This document shows, in pieces, positions 37,112-45,150 of a DNA stretch of 64,000 nt. The notes below the pieces were generated by a model. The model saw only the letters and a list, made by a program, of their open reading frames with translations. It searched no databases and was not told where the DNA came from. Numbering within the stretch: position 1 is the first letter of the stretch; the number at the start of each line of letters is the position of its first letter. This DNA is from Lentibacillus salicampi (lineage in GTDB: Bacteria; Bacillota; Bacilli; Bacillales; Amphibacillaceae), in contig NZ_SRHY01000003.1 of assembly GCF_004565465.1 (NCBI RefSeq), forward strand, positions 62,001 to 126,000, in the 5' to 3' direction. The position numbers and the translations under genes are program-made.

Positions 37112-37933
37112 ATGGAAGATCCAAAGTGGCTTTACGAAATCATACTGATCATTTATGGACTGAGTCTGGTAGGATACTTTATTGAATTTATACAATATAA
37201 CCGGAAGGCGAACAGGCTGGCCTTCTGGTTGCTTAGTATGGTTTGGCTTTTGCAAACCGTTTTTTTGTTACAGCAAACATTTATCGAGAAAAGTTTCCCG
37301 GTATTAACGTTATATGATGGTCTGTCCTTTTACGCCTGGGTGCTGATCACTTTTTCACTTATTCTCAGCAAGCTTTTCCGGGTTCATTTTACGCTGTTTT
37401 TTATTAATTTACTTGGTTTTTTCATTCTTTTATTATCCATTTCAACCACAGCCACAGAACATATGCCGACCAAAGGAATCGAGCTGGTTCATGAAATGCT
37501 GATTGCACATATAACGTTGGCATTCGTATCGTATGGTTTTTTTACTATTTCCTGTATTTTTTCACTCATGTACCTTGCCCAATACCGGTTTTTAAAACAA
37601 AAAAAAGGATTTCGCTGGGTATGGAAAATCGGTGACTTGAAGCAGCTTGATCAGCTTTCATTTAAAGCAGTGACAGTTGGTGTACCGCTTCTCTCGATAG
37701 CGATTATTCTTGGCGTTGCCTGGGCGTATGCTGCAGACACTGAGTTTTATTGGTTTGATCTGAAGACAATTGGCTCCATACTTGTACTAGCTGTGTATGT
37801 GCTATACTTGCTTTTAAGATTAGGCAAGGGTTATCAGGGAAAAGCAATATCCGTCTATAATTCGGCGGCGTTTCTCATTTTATTAATTAACTTTTTTCTG
37901 TTCAGCAATTTATCCAATTTTCATTTACAATAG
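37112..37933 (+). CDS. hemX: HemX, CcsA-like membrane protein
   Basis: Integral membrane protein of 273 residues with about eight transmembrane segments, of the cytochrome c assembly (CcsA/CcmC) superfamily. In B. subtilis, HemX (276) negatively affects the cellular level of glutamyl-tRNA reductase. Recognised by LYDGLSFYAWVLITFSLIL and a histidine-containing loop near residue 129 (ELVHEMLIAHITLAF). GATGAAAGGAA precedes the ATG, 18 bases after hemA. The gene position inside hemAXCDBL is decisive for the name. Confidence 0.9.
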   Translation: MEDPKWLYEIILIIYGLSLVGYFIEFIQYNRKANRLAFWLLSMVWLLQTVFLLQQTFIEKSFPVLTLYDGLSFYAWVLITFSLILSKLFRVHFTLFFINLLGFFILLLSISTTATEHMPTKGIELVHEMLIAHITLAFVSYGFFTISCIFSLMYLAQYRFLKQKKGFRWVWKIGDLKQLDQLSFKAVTVGVPLLSIAIILGVAWAYAADTEFYWFDLKTIGSILVLAVYVLYLLLRLGKGYQGKAISVYNSAAFLILLINFFLFSNLSNFHLQ

Positions 37934-37954
37934 GTCTCATAAGGAGGAATACGG

Positions 37955-38884
37955 ATGCGTCATATTGTTGTCGGATCGCGCAAAAGCAACCTGGCGTTAA
38001 CCCAGACAAATTGGGTGATTGACCGGCTGAAACAAGCCGGAATTTCCAATGAATTTGAAGTGAAAAAAATTGTGACAAAAGGCGATCAGATTCTTAATGT
38101 CACACTGTCAAAAGTTGGCGGAAAGGCGCTTTTCGTTAAAGAAATCGAAAAAGCGATGTATGAGAAAGAAATCGATCTTGCTGTCCATAGCATGAAAGAC
38201 ATGCCTTCTGAAATGCCTGAAGGTCTTGTGATTACGTCAATACCAGTAAGAGAAGATCATCGTGATGCCTATATTGCCAAACATCATATTCCTTTAAAAG
38301 ACTTGCCCGAGGGGGCCATTGTCGGTACCAGCAGCTTAAGACGAAAGGCACAAATCCTGGCGGAGAGGCCTGATGTTGAGATCAAATGGATTCGCGGCAA
38401 TATCGAATCCCGTATTCGCAAATTAAATGAAGAAGATTATGATGCGATTATTCTGGCGGTTTCCGGCCTGAAACGTGTCGGTTTAAGTGAAGATCTTATT
38501 ACCGAATATCTGGAACCGGATATTTGTGTTCCTTCCGTCGGTCAGGGCGCTCTGGCAATTGAGTGCCGTGAAGATGATCACGAATTACGCGAATTACTGG
38601 CTCGTATCAGTGATGAGTATACAACGAAAACGGTCACTGCTGAAAGAACTTTTCTGAATTTATTGGAAGGCAGCTGTTCCGTACCAATTGGCGGTTATGC
38701 TTCACTGGATAATAATGAGATCAAATTAACGGCTTTTGTTGGGAAAACGGACGGCAGCACGATGCTACGTGAAGTCGTACACGGGACCGACCCGAAAGCT
38801 GTCGGAACAGAGGCAGCAGAAAAGTTGATTGCCCGGGGTGCCAAAGATATTGTGGAACAAGTTAAAGAGGAGCTTGACAGTTAA
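37955..38884 (+). CDS. hemC: Porphobilinogen deaminase (hydroxymethylbilane synthase)
   Basis: Polymerises four porphobilinogens to hydroxymethylbilane. The length is 309 residues. Motifs: [17 protein letters not shown] at the N terminus, [18 protein letters not shown] (~80, with the catalytic Asp), [10 protein letters not shown] and [12 protein letters not shown]. The dipyrromethane-cofactor cysteine lies in [12 protein letters not shown] (~240). GGAGGAA precedes the ATG. Its TAA overlaps the A of the hemD start, so the genes are coupled. Confidence 0.97.
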   Translation: MRHIVVGSRKSNLALTQTNWVIDRLKQAGISNEFEVKKIVTKGDQILNVTLSKVGGKALFVKEIEKAMYEKEIDLAVHSMKDMPSEMPEGLVITSIPVREDHRDAYIAKHHIPLKDLPEGAIVGTSSLRRKAQILAERPDVEIKWIRGNIESRIRKLNEEDYDAIILAVSGLKRVGLSEDLITEYLEPDICVPSVGQGALAIECREDDHELRELLARISDEYTTKTVTAERTFLNLLEGSCSVPIGGYASLDNNEIKLTAFVGKTDGSTMLREVVHGTDPKAVGTEAAEKLIARGAKDIVEQVKEELDS

Positions 38885-39648
38885 TGGTCATGCCATTAAA
38901 GGGAAAACGAATTTTAATTACCCGGGATGAAAAGCAGGCAAAGGAATTTGCAGATAAGGTTTTGCAGTCTGGCGGCACACCTGTGGAAATACCTCTGTTA
39001 CAGATATCGTGTAAAGGTGATGAAGCAATCAAGAAGCTGCGTCAGACCCGGGAGACGTTCAGGTGGCTGTTTTTCACGAGCGTTAATGGGGTTCATTGTT
39101 TTTTTCAGTTTTTGGGAAATGGCGCTATTGACAATGCCTTTTTAGCTGACAGCAAGTTTGCTGCTGTCGGACGTAAAACAGCACAAGCGCTGGAAAGCCA
39201 CGGTTATCAGGCAGACTTTATTCCTTCCACATATAGTGCAGAGGCGATGGCAAATGAATTCTTTGCAATTTACCCCTGTATTGAAGAGCCCGTTCTTATC
39301 ATTAGGGGAAACCGGTCGCGGGATGTTCTGCCCCTTTGGTTGGATAAGCAGGGTATCCATTTTCAGATGGTGGAAGTATATGAAACAGGCTACCGTTTTT
39401 CAGAAAAAGATAACTTAAACGCCATCCTAAAGCAATATGATTTGGATGTGATGACCTTTACGAGTCCGTCCTCGGTTGATGCGTTTATGGAAATGAAAGA
39501 GGTGCCGGTTAAGAACCTGCCACCAAGTGTCTGCATTGGCACAACAACCGAAGCACGCGCTTCTGCATTTGGTTTAACTAATCTTCTTGTTCCAAACGAG
39601 TTCACCATCGATGGTATGTTAAAACGTATGGAAGAATATTATGAATAG
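38884..39648 (+). CDS. hemD: Uroporphyrinogen III synthase
   Basis: Cyclises hydroxymethylbilane to uroporphyrinogen III with inversion of ring D. The length is 254 residues, within the poorly conserved HemD family. Typical points: LKGKRILITRDEKQAKEFA at the start, FTSVNGVHCFFQF (~60), VGRKTAQALESHGY, and TFTSPSSVDAF (~185). The ATG at 38884 shares one base with the hemC stop; a second in-frame ATG at 38890 is possible. Identification rests on these motifs plus position in the hem operon. Confidence 0.92.
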   Translation: MVMPLKGKRILITRDEKQAKEFADKVLQSGGTPVEIPLLQISCKGDEAIKKLRQTRETFRWLFFTSVNGVHCFFQFLGNGAIDNAFLADSKFAAVGRKTAQALESHGYQADFIPSTYSAEAMANEFFAIYPCIEEPVLIIRGNRSRDVLPLWLDKQGIHFQMVEVYETGYRFSEKDNLNAILKQYDLDVMTFTSPSSVDAFMEMKEVPVKNLPPSVCIGTTTEARASAFGLTNLLVPNEFTIDGMLKRMEEYYE

Positions 39649-39663
39649 AAAGGATAGATTCGT

Positions 39664-40644
39664 ATGACAAACGAATGGGAGTTCAAGCGGCATCGTCGTC
39701 TGCGCTCTACACCTGCAATGCGCTCACTCGTCCGTGAAAATCATCTGCAAATGGATGATTTCATTTACCCGCTTTTCATCGTTGAAGGCGAAAACATTAA
39801 AAATGAAGTGCCATCCATGCCAGATGTCTATCAAATTTCACTTGACCATGTCAAAACGGAAATGGAAGAACTGCAGTCACTCGGAATTAAAGCGGTGATG
39901 CTTTTTGGTGTTCCGAATGAGAAAGATGAAGAAGGTACGGGCGCATTCGTTGAAAGCGGGATTGTCCAGCAGGCTACCCGCCTTATCAAAAGCAAGGTGC
40001 CGGAAATGCTTGTCGTTGCTGATACATGTCTGTGTGAATATACATCACACGGTCATTGTGGTGTAATCCATCATCATGATGTCGATAATGACGAGTCTTT
40101 GAAACTGTTAGCCAAAACCGCTGTATCTCAGGCAGAGGCAGGGGCGGATATCATTGCGCCTTCCAATATGATGGATGGGTTTGTGACAGTTATCCGTCAG
40201 GCACTGGATGATGCCGGATATAAAAATATTCCAATTATGTCATATGCTGTTAAATATGCGTCAGCTTTTTATGGTCCGTTCCGTGAAGCAGCAGACAGTA
40301 CACCACAGTTTGGCGACCGCAAAACCTATCAGATGGACCCGGCAAATCGCCGGGAAGCACTGCGGGAGGCAGAGACCGATGTTGAAGAGGGCGCAGACTT
40401 TCTGATTGTGAAACCGGCCATGTCATTCCTGGATATCGTCCGCGATGTGCGCAACCAGTCCAATGTACCGGTTGTCGCTTATAATGTCAGCGGCGAATAT
40501 GCGATGGTGAAGGCGGCTGCTCAGAATGGTTGGGTGGATGAACAAGCGTTGGTACTGGAAAAACTGACTGCCATGAAACGAGCTGGTGCGGATTTAATTA
40601 TCTCGTATTTTGCCAAAGACGTAGCTGTTTGGCTTCAGAATTAA
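39664..40644 (+). CDS. hemB: Delta-aminolevulinic acid dehydratase (porphobilinogen synthase)
   Basis: Condenses two 5-aminolevulinates to porphobilinogen. The length is 326 residues (B. subtilis 324). The zinc-site cysteines are present in [15 protein letters not shown] (~119-133), so this is the Zn-dependent type. Schiff-base lysine regions are [17 protein letters not shown] (~193) and [12 protein letters not shown] (~243). AAAGGA precedes the ATG, 15 bases after hemD. Confidence 0.97.
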   Translation: MTNEWEFKRHRRLRSTPAMRSLVRENHLQMDDFIYPLFIVEGENIKNEVPSMPDVYQISLDHVKTEMEELQSLGIKAVMLFGVPNEKDEEGTGAFVESGIVQQATRLIKSKVPEMLVVADTCLCEYTSHGHCGVIHHHDVDNDESLKLLAKTAVSQAEAGADIIAPSNMMDGFVTVIRQALDDAGYKNIPIMSYAVKYASAFYGPFREAADSTPQFGDRKTYQMDPANRREALREAETDVEEGADFLIVKPAMSFLDIVRDVRNQSNVPVVAYNVSGEYAMVKAAAQNGWVDEQALVLEKLTAMKRAGADLIISYFAKDVAVWLQN

Positions 40645-40665
40645 TTTTAATTGGGGTGATGAATT

Positions 40666-41955
40666 ATGCGGAATTTTGACAAGTCACAGGAGGCTTATAA
40701 TGAAGCGGTGGATTTAATGCCAGGTGGTGTGAACTCACCGGTGCGGGCCTTTCAATCGGTCGGGATGTCACCAATCTTTATGGAGCAGGGAAAAGGCTCC
40801 AAAATCACCGACATTGACGGTAATGAATACATTGATTATGTGTTGAGCTGGGGCCCTTTAATTTTAGGACATGCCGATGACCGAGTTGTTTCAAGCTTAA
40901 AAGAAGCTACAGAAAAAGGAACAAGTTTTGGTACACCGACTATTCTAGAAAACAAACTTGCGGAACTAGTCATGGAACGGGTCCCATCCGTTGAAATGCT
41001 GCGAATGGTAAACTCAGGAACAGAGGCCACCATGAGTGCATTAAGAATTGCCCGCGGGTACACCGGCCGTAATAAAATTTTGAAGTTTGAAGGCAACTAC
41101 CACGGCCATAGTGATTCACTACTCATTAAAGCAGGATCCGGTGTCGCAACATTGGGATTGCCGGATAGCCCGGGTGTTCCTGAATCGATTGTCAAAAACA
41201 CATTAACCGTGCCATATAATGATGTTGAAAGTGTCCGTTATGCGTTTTCTGAATACGGTGATGATATTGCCGCTGTTATTGCTGAACCTGTTTCCGGCAA
41301 TATGGGGGTTGTACCGCCGCAGGAAAACTTCTTGCAGGAACTAAGGAAGATAACCGAGGAAAATGGATCACTTCTGATTTTTGACGAAGTGATGACCGGG
41401 TTCCGGGTTGGCTATAACTGTGCGCAAGGCTATTTTGGCGTCACGCCTGATATGACTTGTCTCGGAAAAGTAATCGGCGGGGGATTGCCTGTCGGCGCGT
41501 ACGGCGGAAAACGTGAAATCATTGAAAAGGTTGCCCCGACTGGGTCGATCTATCAGGCAGGAACGTTATCAGGGAACCCACTCGCCATGACAGCAGGATA
41601 TCAAACGTTAAGTGCTCTTGACGAATCATCGTACGAAGACATCAATCAAAAAGTTGATAAACTGGTAGAAGGGTATAAACAGGCTTCCATTGACTATGAT
41701 ATTCCGCTTCACGTAAACCGTGCTGGTTCAATGGTTGGTTTCTTCTTCACGGATAAACCGGTTATTGACTATGAAACAGCCCAAAACGCGAATGTTGATT
41801 ATTTTGCCCAATACTACCGGGCAATGATTGAAGAAGGGATCTTCCTGCCGCCATCACAATTTGAAGGTGTCTTTTTATCAACTGCCCATACGGATGAAGA
41901 TATTGATAAAACCATTCAGGCTGTACGTACAGCATTTTCGAAAATAGAAAAATAA
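40666..41955 (+). CDS. hemL: Glutamate-1-semialdehyde 2,1-aminomutase
   Basis: PLP enzyme giving 5-aminolevulinate from glutamate-1-semialdehyde, the second step of the pathway that HemA starts. The length is 429 residues. Landmarks: [15 protein letters not shown] (~17), [18 protein letters not shown] (~115), [10 protein letters not shown] (~142), [11 protein letters not shown] (~238), and the PLP-binding lysine in [16 protein letters not shown] (~266). GGGGTGATG precedes the ATG. It is the last gene of hemAXCDBL; a repeat separates the stop from the terminator. Confidence 0.97.
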   Translation: MRNFDKSQEAYNEAVDLMPGGVNSPVRAFQSVGMSPIFMEQGKGSKITDIDGNEYIDYVLSWGPLILGHADDRVVSSLKEATEKGTSFGTPTILENKLAELVMERVPSVEMLRMVNSGTEATMSALRIARGYTGRNKILKFEGNYHGHSDSLLIKAGSGVATLGLPDSPGVPESIVKNTLTVPYNDVESVRYAFSEYGDDIAAVIAEPVSGNMGVVPPQENFLQELRKITEENGSLLIFDEVMTGFRVGYNCAQGYFGVTPDMTCLGKVIGGGLPVGAYGGKREIIEKVAPTGSIYQAGTLSGNPLAMTAGYQTLSALDESSYEDINQKVDKLVEGYKQASIDYDIPLHVNRAGSMVGFFFTDKPVIDYETAQNANVDYFAQYYRAMIEEGIFLPPSQFEGVFLSTAHTDEDIDKTIQAVRTAFSKIEK

Positions 41956-42190
41956 GAAAAGCGCGGGGCGCCTTGTTCACCCCCGAAAAGCTTAAGCAAG
42001 AATTTGCAGTGGCGGGTTTGGCCACGTAAAATGATTGCTTAAGACCTCGAGGGGGTAGGCGCTGGCCGGCTAAGTTCGGCACGTCCTGTGCCAACGCCGG
42101 CACTAGTACGTCCTGTACGTCGAAGCTGGACATGGCTATTGCTGACAAAGAGCTTAATATAGCCAAAAATTTTATACTTTCTTATCTTTA
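41956..42190 (+). repeat. Composite intergenic repeat, family R1, copy d (divergent body)
   Basis: The head GAAAAGCGCGGGGCGCC resembles the R1 head. The tail, AAGCTGGACATGGCTATTGC then TGACAAAGAGCTTAATATAG, is almost the same as that of copy b. The middle, with an AAGCTTAAGCAA/TTGCTTAAG palindrome pair, differs. The element sits between the hemL stop and the hem terminator. Confidence 0.75.
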
Positions 42191-42200
42191 AAAAAAACAG

Positions 42201-42232
42201 AAGCTATTCCATTATACCGGGATAGCTTTTTT
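42201..42232 (+). terminator. Terminator of the hem operon
   Basis: A 10-bp stem AAGCTATTCC/GGGATAGCTT (one G-T pair), an 8-base loop and a TTTT tail. It is 246 bases after the hemL stop because an R1 repeat intervenes. Confidence 0.8.
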
Positions 42233-42270
42233 CCTGGGTCAAAAAACACCGGAGCGTTTTCATCATAAAG

Positions 42271-42299
42271 GCATATCCTTCCATTCTGTGTCATATAGT
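42271..42299 (+). promoter_or_regulatory. Sigma-E promoter of spoVID
   Basis: GCATATC, 14 bases, CATATAGT. Compared with the sigma-E patterns KMATATT and CATACANT, six of seven and all but one position fit. It lies about 51 bases upstream of the spoVID start. spoVID is a sigma-E gene in B. subtilis. Confidence 0.7.
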
Positions 42300-42350
42300 T
42301 GAACTGAGACGTATAAGTATATGGAATATATGCTGAAGGGAGGAAATCGC

Positions 42351-43394
42351 TTGGGAACTGGGCAGGAAGTCTTTCGTTTTGAATTAAATGAATCGCTTTA
42401 TTTTGAAAAAGGACAGGAAGTTGGTGAAATGACGGGAATTTCACTGGATCCGGACATTTCCATACAGCCATTCAATGATTATATTTCAATCAGGGGTGTT
42501 ATTGAACTTCGTGGCTCTTATCAAAAAGAAGGGGCACCCCCGGAAGCGGATGAAAATACATTTGATTATGACGATTATCATTCGAGGCGGTATGTTGAAA
42601 AAGTCGTTAACCTTGATGATGATCAGGCAGAGTTTACGCACCGTTTCCCAGTTGAAATTTCTGTTCCGGCCTATCGTGTATCTGATCTGGATGACGTGAC
42701 AGTTGGTATTGAATCATTCGACTATGAAATACCTGACCAGAATCAGTTGAAGCTAAATTCAACAATCGAAATACTCGGGATCAGTGATGGAATGGCAAAC
42801 ACGAACGGGAACGAACCTGAAGAAGAATCTGCATTACCTGACCGGGACGAGGAAACATTTGAATTTGATTTAAAGATGGAAAAAGAAGAGACGGAATCAG
42901 ATGAAGCGATCTATCAGGAACATCCGCCGGTCTTGTCGCAGCAAGAAGATCAATTCGTAGATGAGCCGGCAGAAGATGAATCATCCTCAGCCAAGGCACG
43001 TTGGAAGAATAAAAAATCGCAGACGCTCGCCGAATTTTTTGCCAAGGATGAAAAAGAATCATCCCATGAGGAGTCATCAGGGGCAGTGGAAAATGCTCAA
43101 AACCCGGAGGAGCCTTCTGCGTTTTCGGATGATGCAGATTATGAAGAGGAAAGCACGGAAGACCCAGTAGAATCACTGGAAGATGTCCGCTATTTGGCTG
43201 ACATGTTTAGAAATGATGAGGAAGAAACGTTTACTAAAATGCGACTATGTATCGTACAGGATCATGATACAGTAGAATCGATTGCAGAACGGTATGAGAT
43301 ATCTGCACTCCAGCTGTTAAAACAAAATCGGCTAACTGAAGAAGGTTTGGAAGAAGGTCAACTATTATATATTCCATATCGGAAAAATTCATAG
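42351..43394 (+). CDS. spoVID: Spore coat assembly protein SpoVID
   Basis: Mother-cell morphogenetic protein needed for encasement of the forespore by the coat. The N-terminal domain (residues 1-~140) shows ELNESLYFEKGQEV and ISLDPDISIQPFNDYISIRG. A long Glu/Asp/Ser-rich middle (~145-290) follows, and then a C-terminal LysM domain with VQDHDTVESIAERYEI. The length of 347 is much shorter than B. subtilis SpoVID (575); the middle is reduced. The start is TTG at 42351, with GGGAGG 7 bases upstream. In B. subtilis the protein recruits SafA and SpoIVA-dependent coat layers. Confidence 0.92.
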   Translation: MGTGQEVFRFELNESLYFEKGQEVGEMTGISLDPDISIQPFNDYISIRGVIELRGSYQKEGAPPEADENTFDYDDYHSRRYVEKVVNLDDDQAEFTHRFPVEISVPAYRVSDLDDVTVGIESFDYEIPDQNQLKLNSTIEILGISDGMANTNGNEPEEESALPDRDEETFEFDLKMEKEETESDEAIYQEHPPVLSQQEDQFVDEPAEDESSSAKARWKNKKSQTLAEFFAKDEKESSHEESSGAVENAQNPEEPSAFSDDADYEEESTEDPVESLEDVRYLADMFRNDEEETFTKMRLCIVQDHDTVESIAERYEISALQLLKQNRLTEEGLEEGQLLYIPYRKNS

Positions 43395-43465
43395 GAAACT
43401 TAACACCCCTTGCTTGTTTGCGGTAAGGGGTATCTGCTTCTTTAAAAAGGTGGTGAAGGGTACGT

Positions 43466-44479
43466 GTGGCAGCAATTAAACGAATAGCAGCCGCTTATGG
43501 GGTATCCCCATATCATATTGAGCAGATTTCAAACCGGCTTCACAAAGTAAGTGACGGCCAGCATGCATATGCACTAAAACAAAGCAAATTGACGGAAACG
43601 AATCTTTTAGCATGGGAACAGGTTTATCATCAGGCTTATGCCTCTAATTTATCAAATATATTACCGGTTTATTTAACAAACCAATCCGACTTGTACGTAA
43701 AACAAGACGATTCCTATTATTACTTAACCCCATGGATATCCGACGAAAAGCCCGATGATGAACGGGTTATCAAAACTGCGTATGAAGCGATGGGGGATGT
43801 TCATGCGAAAACGAAACAATCTTTATCCATTGATACAGCTCCGATCATTCAGGAATTCAATGATTACCAACAATACTGTGCTGAATACCACCATACATTA
43901 TTAACGTATGTGGCGATGTTTGAACAAAACCGATTTATGTCACCATTTGAGCTGCAGGTTTGTACGCATTATCATGTGCTGACGAATGTTTTGGATGAAT
44001 TGAATAACCATCTCGAGCGGTTGAAAGATCAGCTGGAACATGAGCCCAAATGGAATTATAGTCTTTTACACGGGGACCTGGATTCATCCCATTTTCTTTA
44101 TCGCAACCGTACGTATTTGATTAATTGGGAAAAGGCGACCTATGATAATGCTGTCTTGGATTTGGCAATGCTGTTGCAAAAAGAAGCACAATTCAACAAC
44201 CAGCAGACCGCACAATGGGCTGAATTGTTCCAATCATATCAGGATAAAAACCCATTGACGATCAGTGAACAGCATTTGCTCACGATTTATTTACTCGACC
44301 CTTCTCATTACATAGCACTTATTGATGCGTACATGGCGAACTCCGGACCATTGACGATGGTTGAACACGTTCAATTGTTGCAGCGTGCTTTCCGGCAATT
44401 GGAGTTCGGACTCCGATGGTCGCACCACCATGAATACGATGACAGCAGTGCCAACTTTGAAAATGAAGCTGAAAGTTAA
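43466..44479 (+). CDS. ysxE: YsxE spore coat protein, kinase-like fold (CotS family)
   Basis: Protein of 337 residues with the aminoglycoside phosphotransferase/CotS kinase-like fold, a coat component in B. subtilis. The catalytic-loop counterpart is LLHGDLDSSHFLY (~205) and the metal loop is LINWEKATYDNAVLDLAMLL (~219-238). In active members these read HGDxxxxN and IDxE; here His replaces Asn and Asn replaces Asp, so activity is doubtful. The start is GTG at 43466, with AAAGGTGG upstream. It is co-oriented with spoVID, 71 bases after it. Its 3' end overlaps a small minus-strand gene by 4 bases. Confidence 0.88.
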   Translation: MAAIKRIAAAYGVSPYHIEQISNRLHKVSDGQHAYALKQSKLTETNLLAWEQVYHQAYASNLSNILPVYLTNQSDLYVKQDDSYYYLTPWISDEKPDDERVIKTAYEAMGDVHAKTKQSLSIDTAPIIQEFNDYQQYCAEYHHTLLTYVAMFEQNRFMSPFELQVCTHYHVLTNVLDELNNHLERLKDQLEHEPKWNYSLLHGDLDSSHFLYRNRTYLINWEKATYDNAVLDLAMLLQKEAQFNNQQTAQWAELFQSYQDKNPLTISEQHLLTIYLLDPSHYIALIDAYMANSGPLTMVEHVQLLQRAFRQLEFGLRWSHHHEYDDSSANFENEAES

Positions 44480-44664
44480 ATCCATTCCAGGTAAAAGGCA
44501 ATAAATAACCCGGTTAATGCGCCAAGTAAAAAGACATCCAGTGACGTTGGAAACAACAGCGTGCGGACTAATTGAAAAATTAATATCGGCATCGTTACTT
44601 TTTCGATGATAATAATGCAATTTCGTGCCCATGGCGGTAGCCGGTAGCGGTAATAACGCGCCAT
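44476..44664 (-). CDS. Small two-span membrane protein
   Basis: A 62-residue protein not recognised as a named family. It has a basic head (MARYYRYRLPPWARN), two hydrophobic segments (about residues 15-37 and 41-60) and almost no tail. The ATG at 44664 has AAAGAGGTG 8 bases upstream, which is a strong signal and the main reason to accept the gene. It converges on ysxE, with 4 bases shared by the two stop regions, and diverges from valS. Its function is unknown. Confidence 0.7.
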   Translation of the reverse strand: MARYYRYRLPPWARNCIIIIEKVTMPILIFQLVRTLLFPTSLDVFLLGALTGLFIAFYLEWI

Positions 44665-44717
44665 TTTGGATGCACCTCTTTCTTTTTTTGTAACGTCAGA
44701 AAGTAAAAGTTATGGGT

Positions 44718-44774
44718 GACCTTATCAGAAAAACACTCATTCACTAAAGGACGAGTGAATGCGGGTTTTTCTAA
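44718..44774 (+). repeat. Hairpin repeat, family R4, copy b
   Basis: GACCTTATCAGAAAAACACT, then CATTCACTAAAGGACGAGTG and AATGCGGGTTTTTCTAA. The left arm AGAAAAAC..TCATTCACT pairs with AGTGAATG..GTTTTTCT around an AAAGGACG loop. It closely matches 30179-30238. It lies about 50 bases upstream of the valS promoter. Confidence 0.65.
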
Positions 44775-44825
44775 TAATATAGTATGTATACAACAAGCCC
44801 TTTTGTGCCATTCTTATCGTAATAG

Positions 44826-44854
44826 TTGATTTTGTGATTGAAAAACGGTAAAAT
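44826..44854 (+). promoter_or_regulatory. Sigma-A promoter of the valS leader
   Basis: TTGATT, 17 bases, TAAAAT. The predicted start is near 44861, at the beginning of the T-box leader. Confidence 0.7.
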
Positions 44855-44860
44855 AAATAA

Positions 44861-45112
44861 CAACATTTACAAGCGATGATTGGGAAGAGTACAGAATGAT
44901 GACCGTGAAGAGAGGGAATGTCTGGTGGGAATTTCCCGGGAATGATCATGCTGGAAGGTCGCCCATGAAGCTGCTTCTTTGAATTGAGTAGAAGAATGCC
45001 GGTAGCTGACCGTTATCATGTGATGAGTGCATAGGCGCTTCCTGCCTATGAACAAAGGTGGTACCACGGAACCCAAGTCCTTTTCGTCCTTTATGGATGA
45101 AAAGGATTTTTT
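44861..45112 (+). promoter_or_regulatory. T-box riboswitch leader of valS
   Basis: tRNA-sensing leader that permits valS transcription when uncharged tRNA-Val accumulates. The conserved T-box sequence AAAGGTGGTACCACGG is at 45054-45069. Stem III is ATAGGC/GCCTAT at about 45031-45049. The intrinsic terminator TCCTTTTCGTCC/GGATGAAAAGGA with six T residues is at 45078-45112. Upstream are the stem I features AGAGGGAA and GGTGGGAA. The base of stem I pairs ATGATGAC with GTTATCAT. A GTA triplet at 45002-45004 on the 3' side is the likely valine specifier codon, but I could not verify the full fold. Confidence 0.93.
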
Positions 45113-45150
45113 GTTGTATTTAACGTAAGATTAAAGGAGGAACAGAGCCC

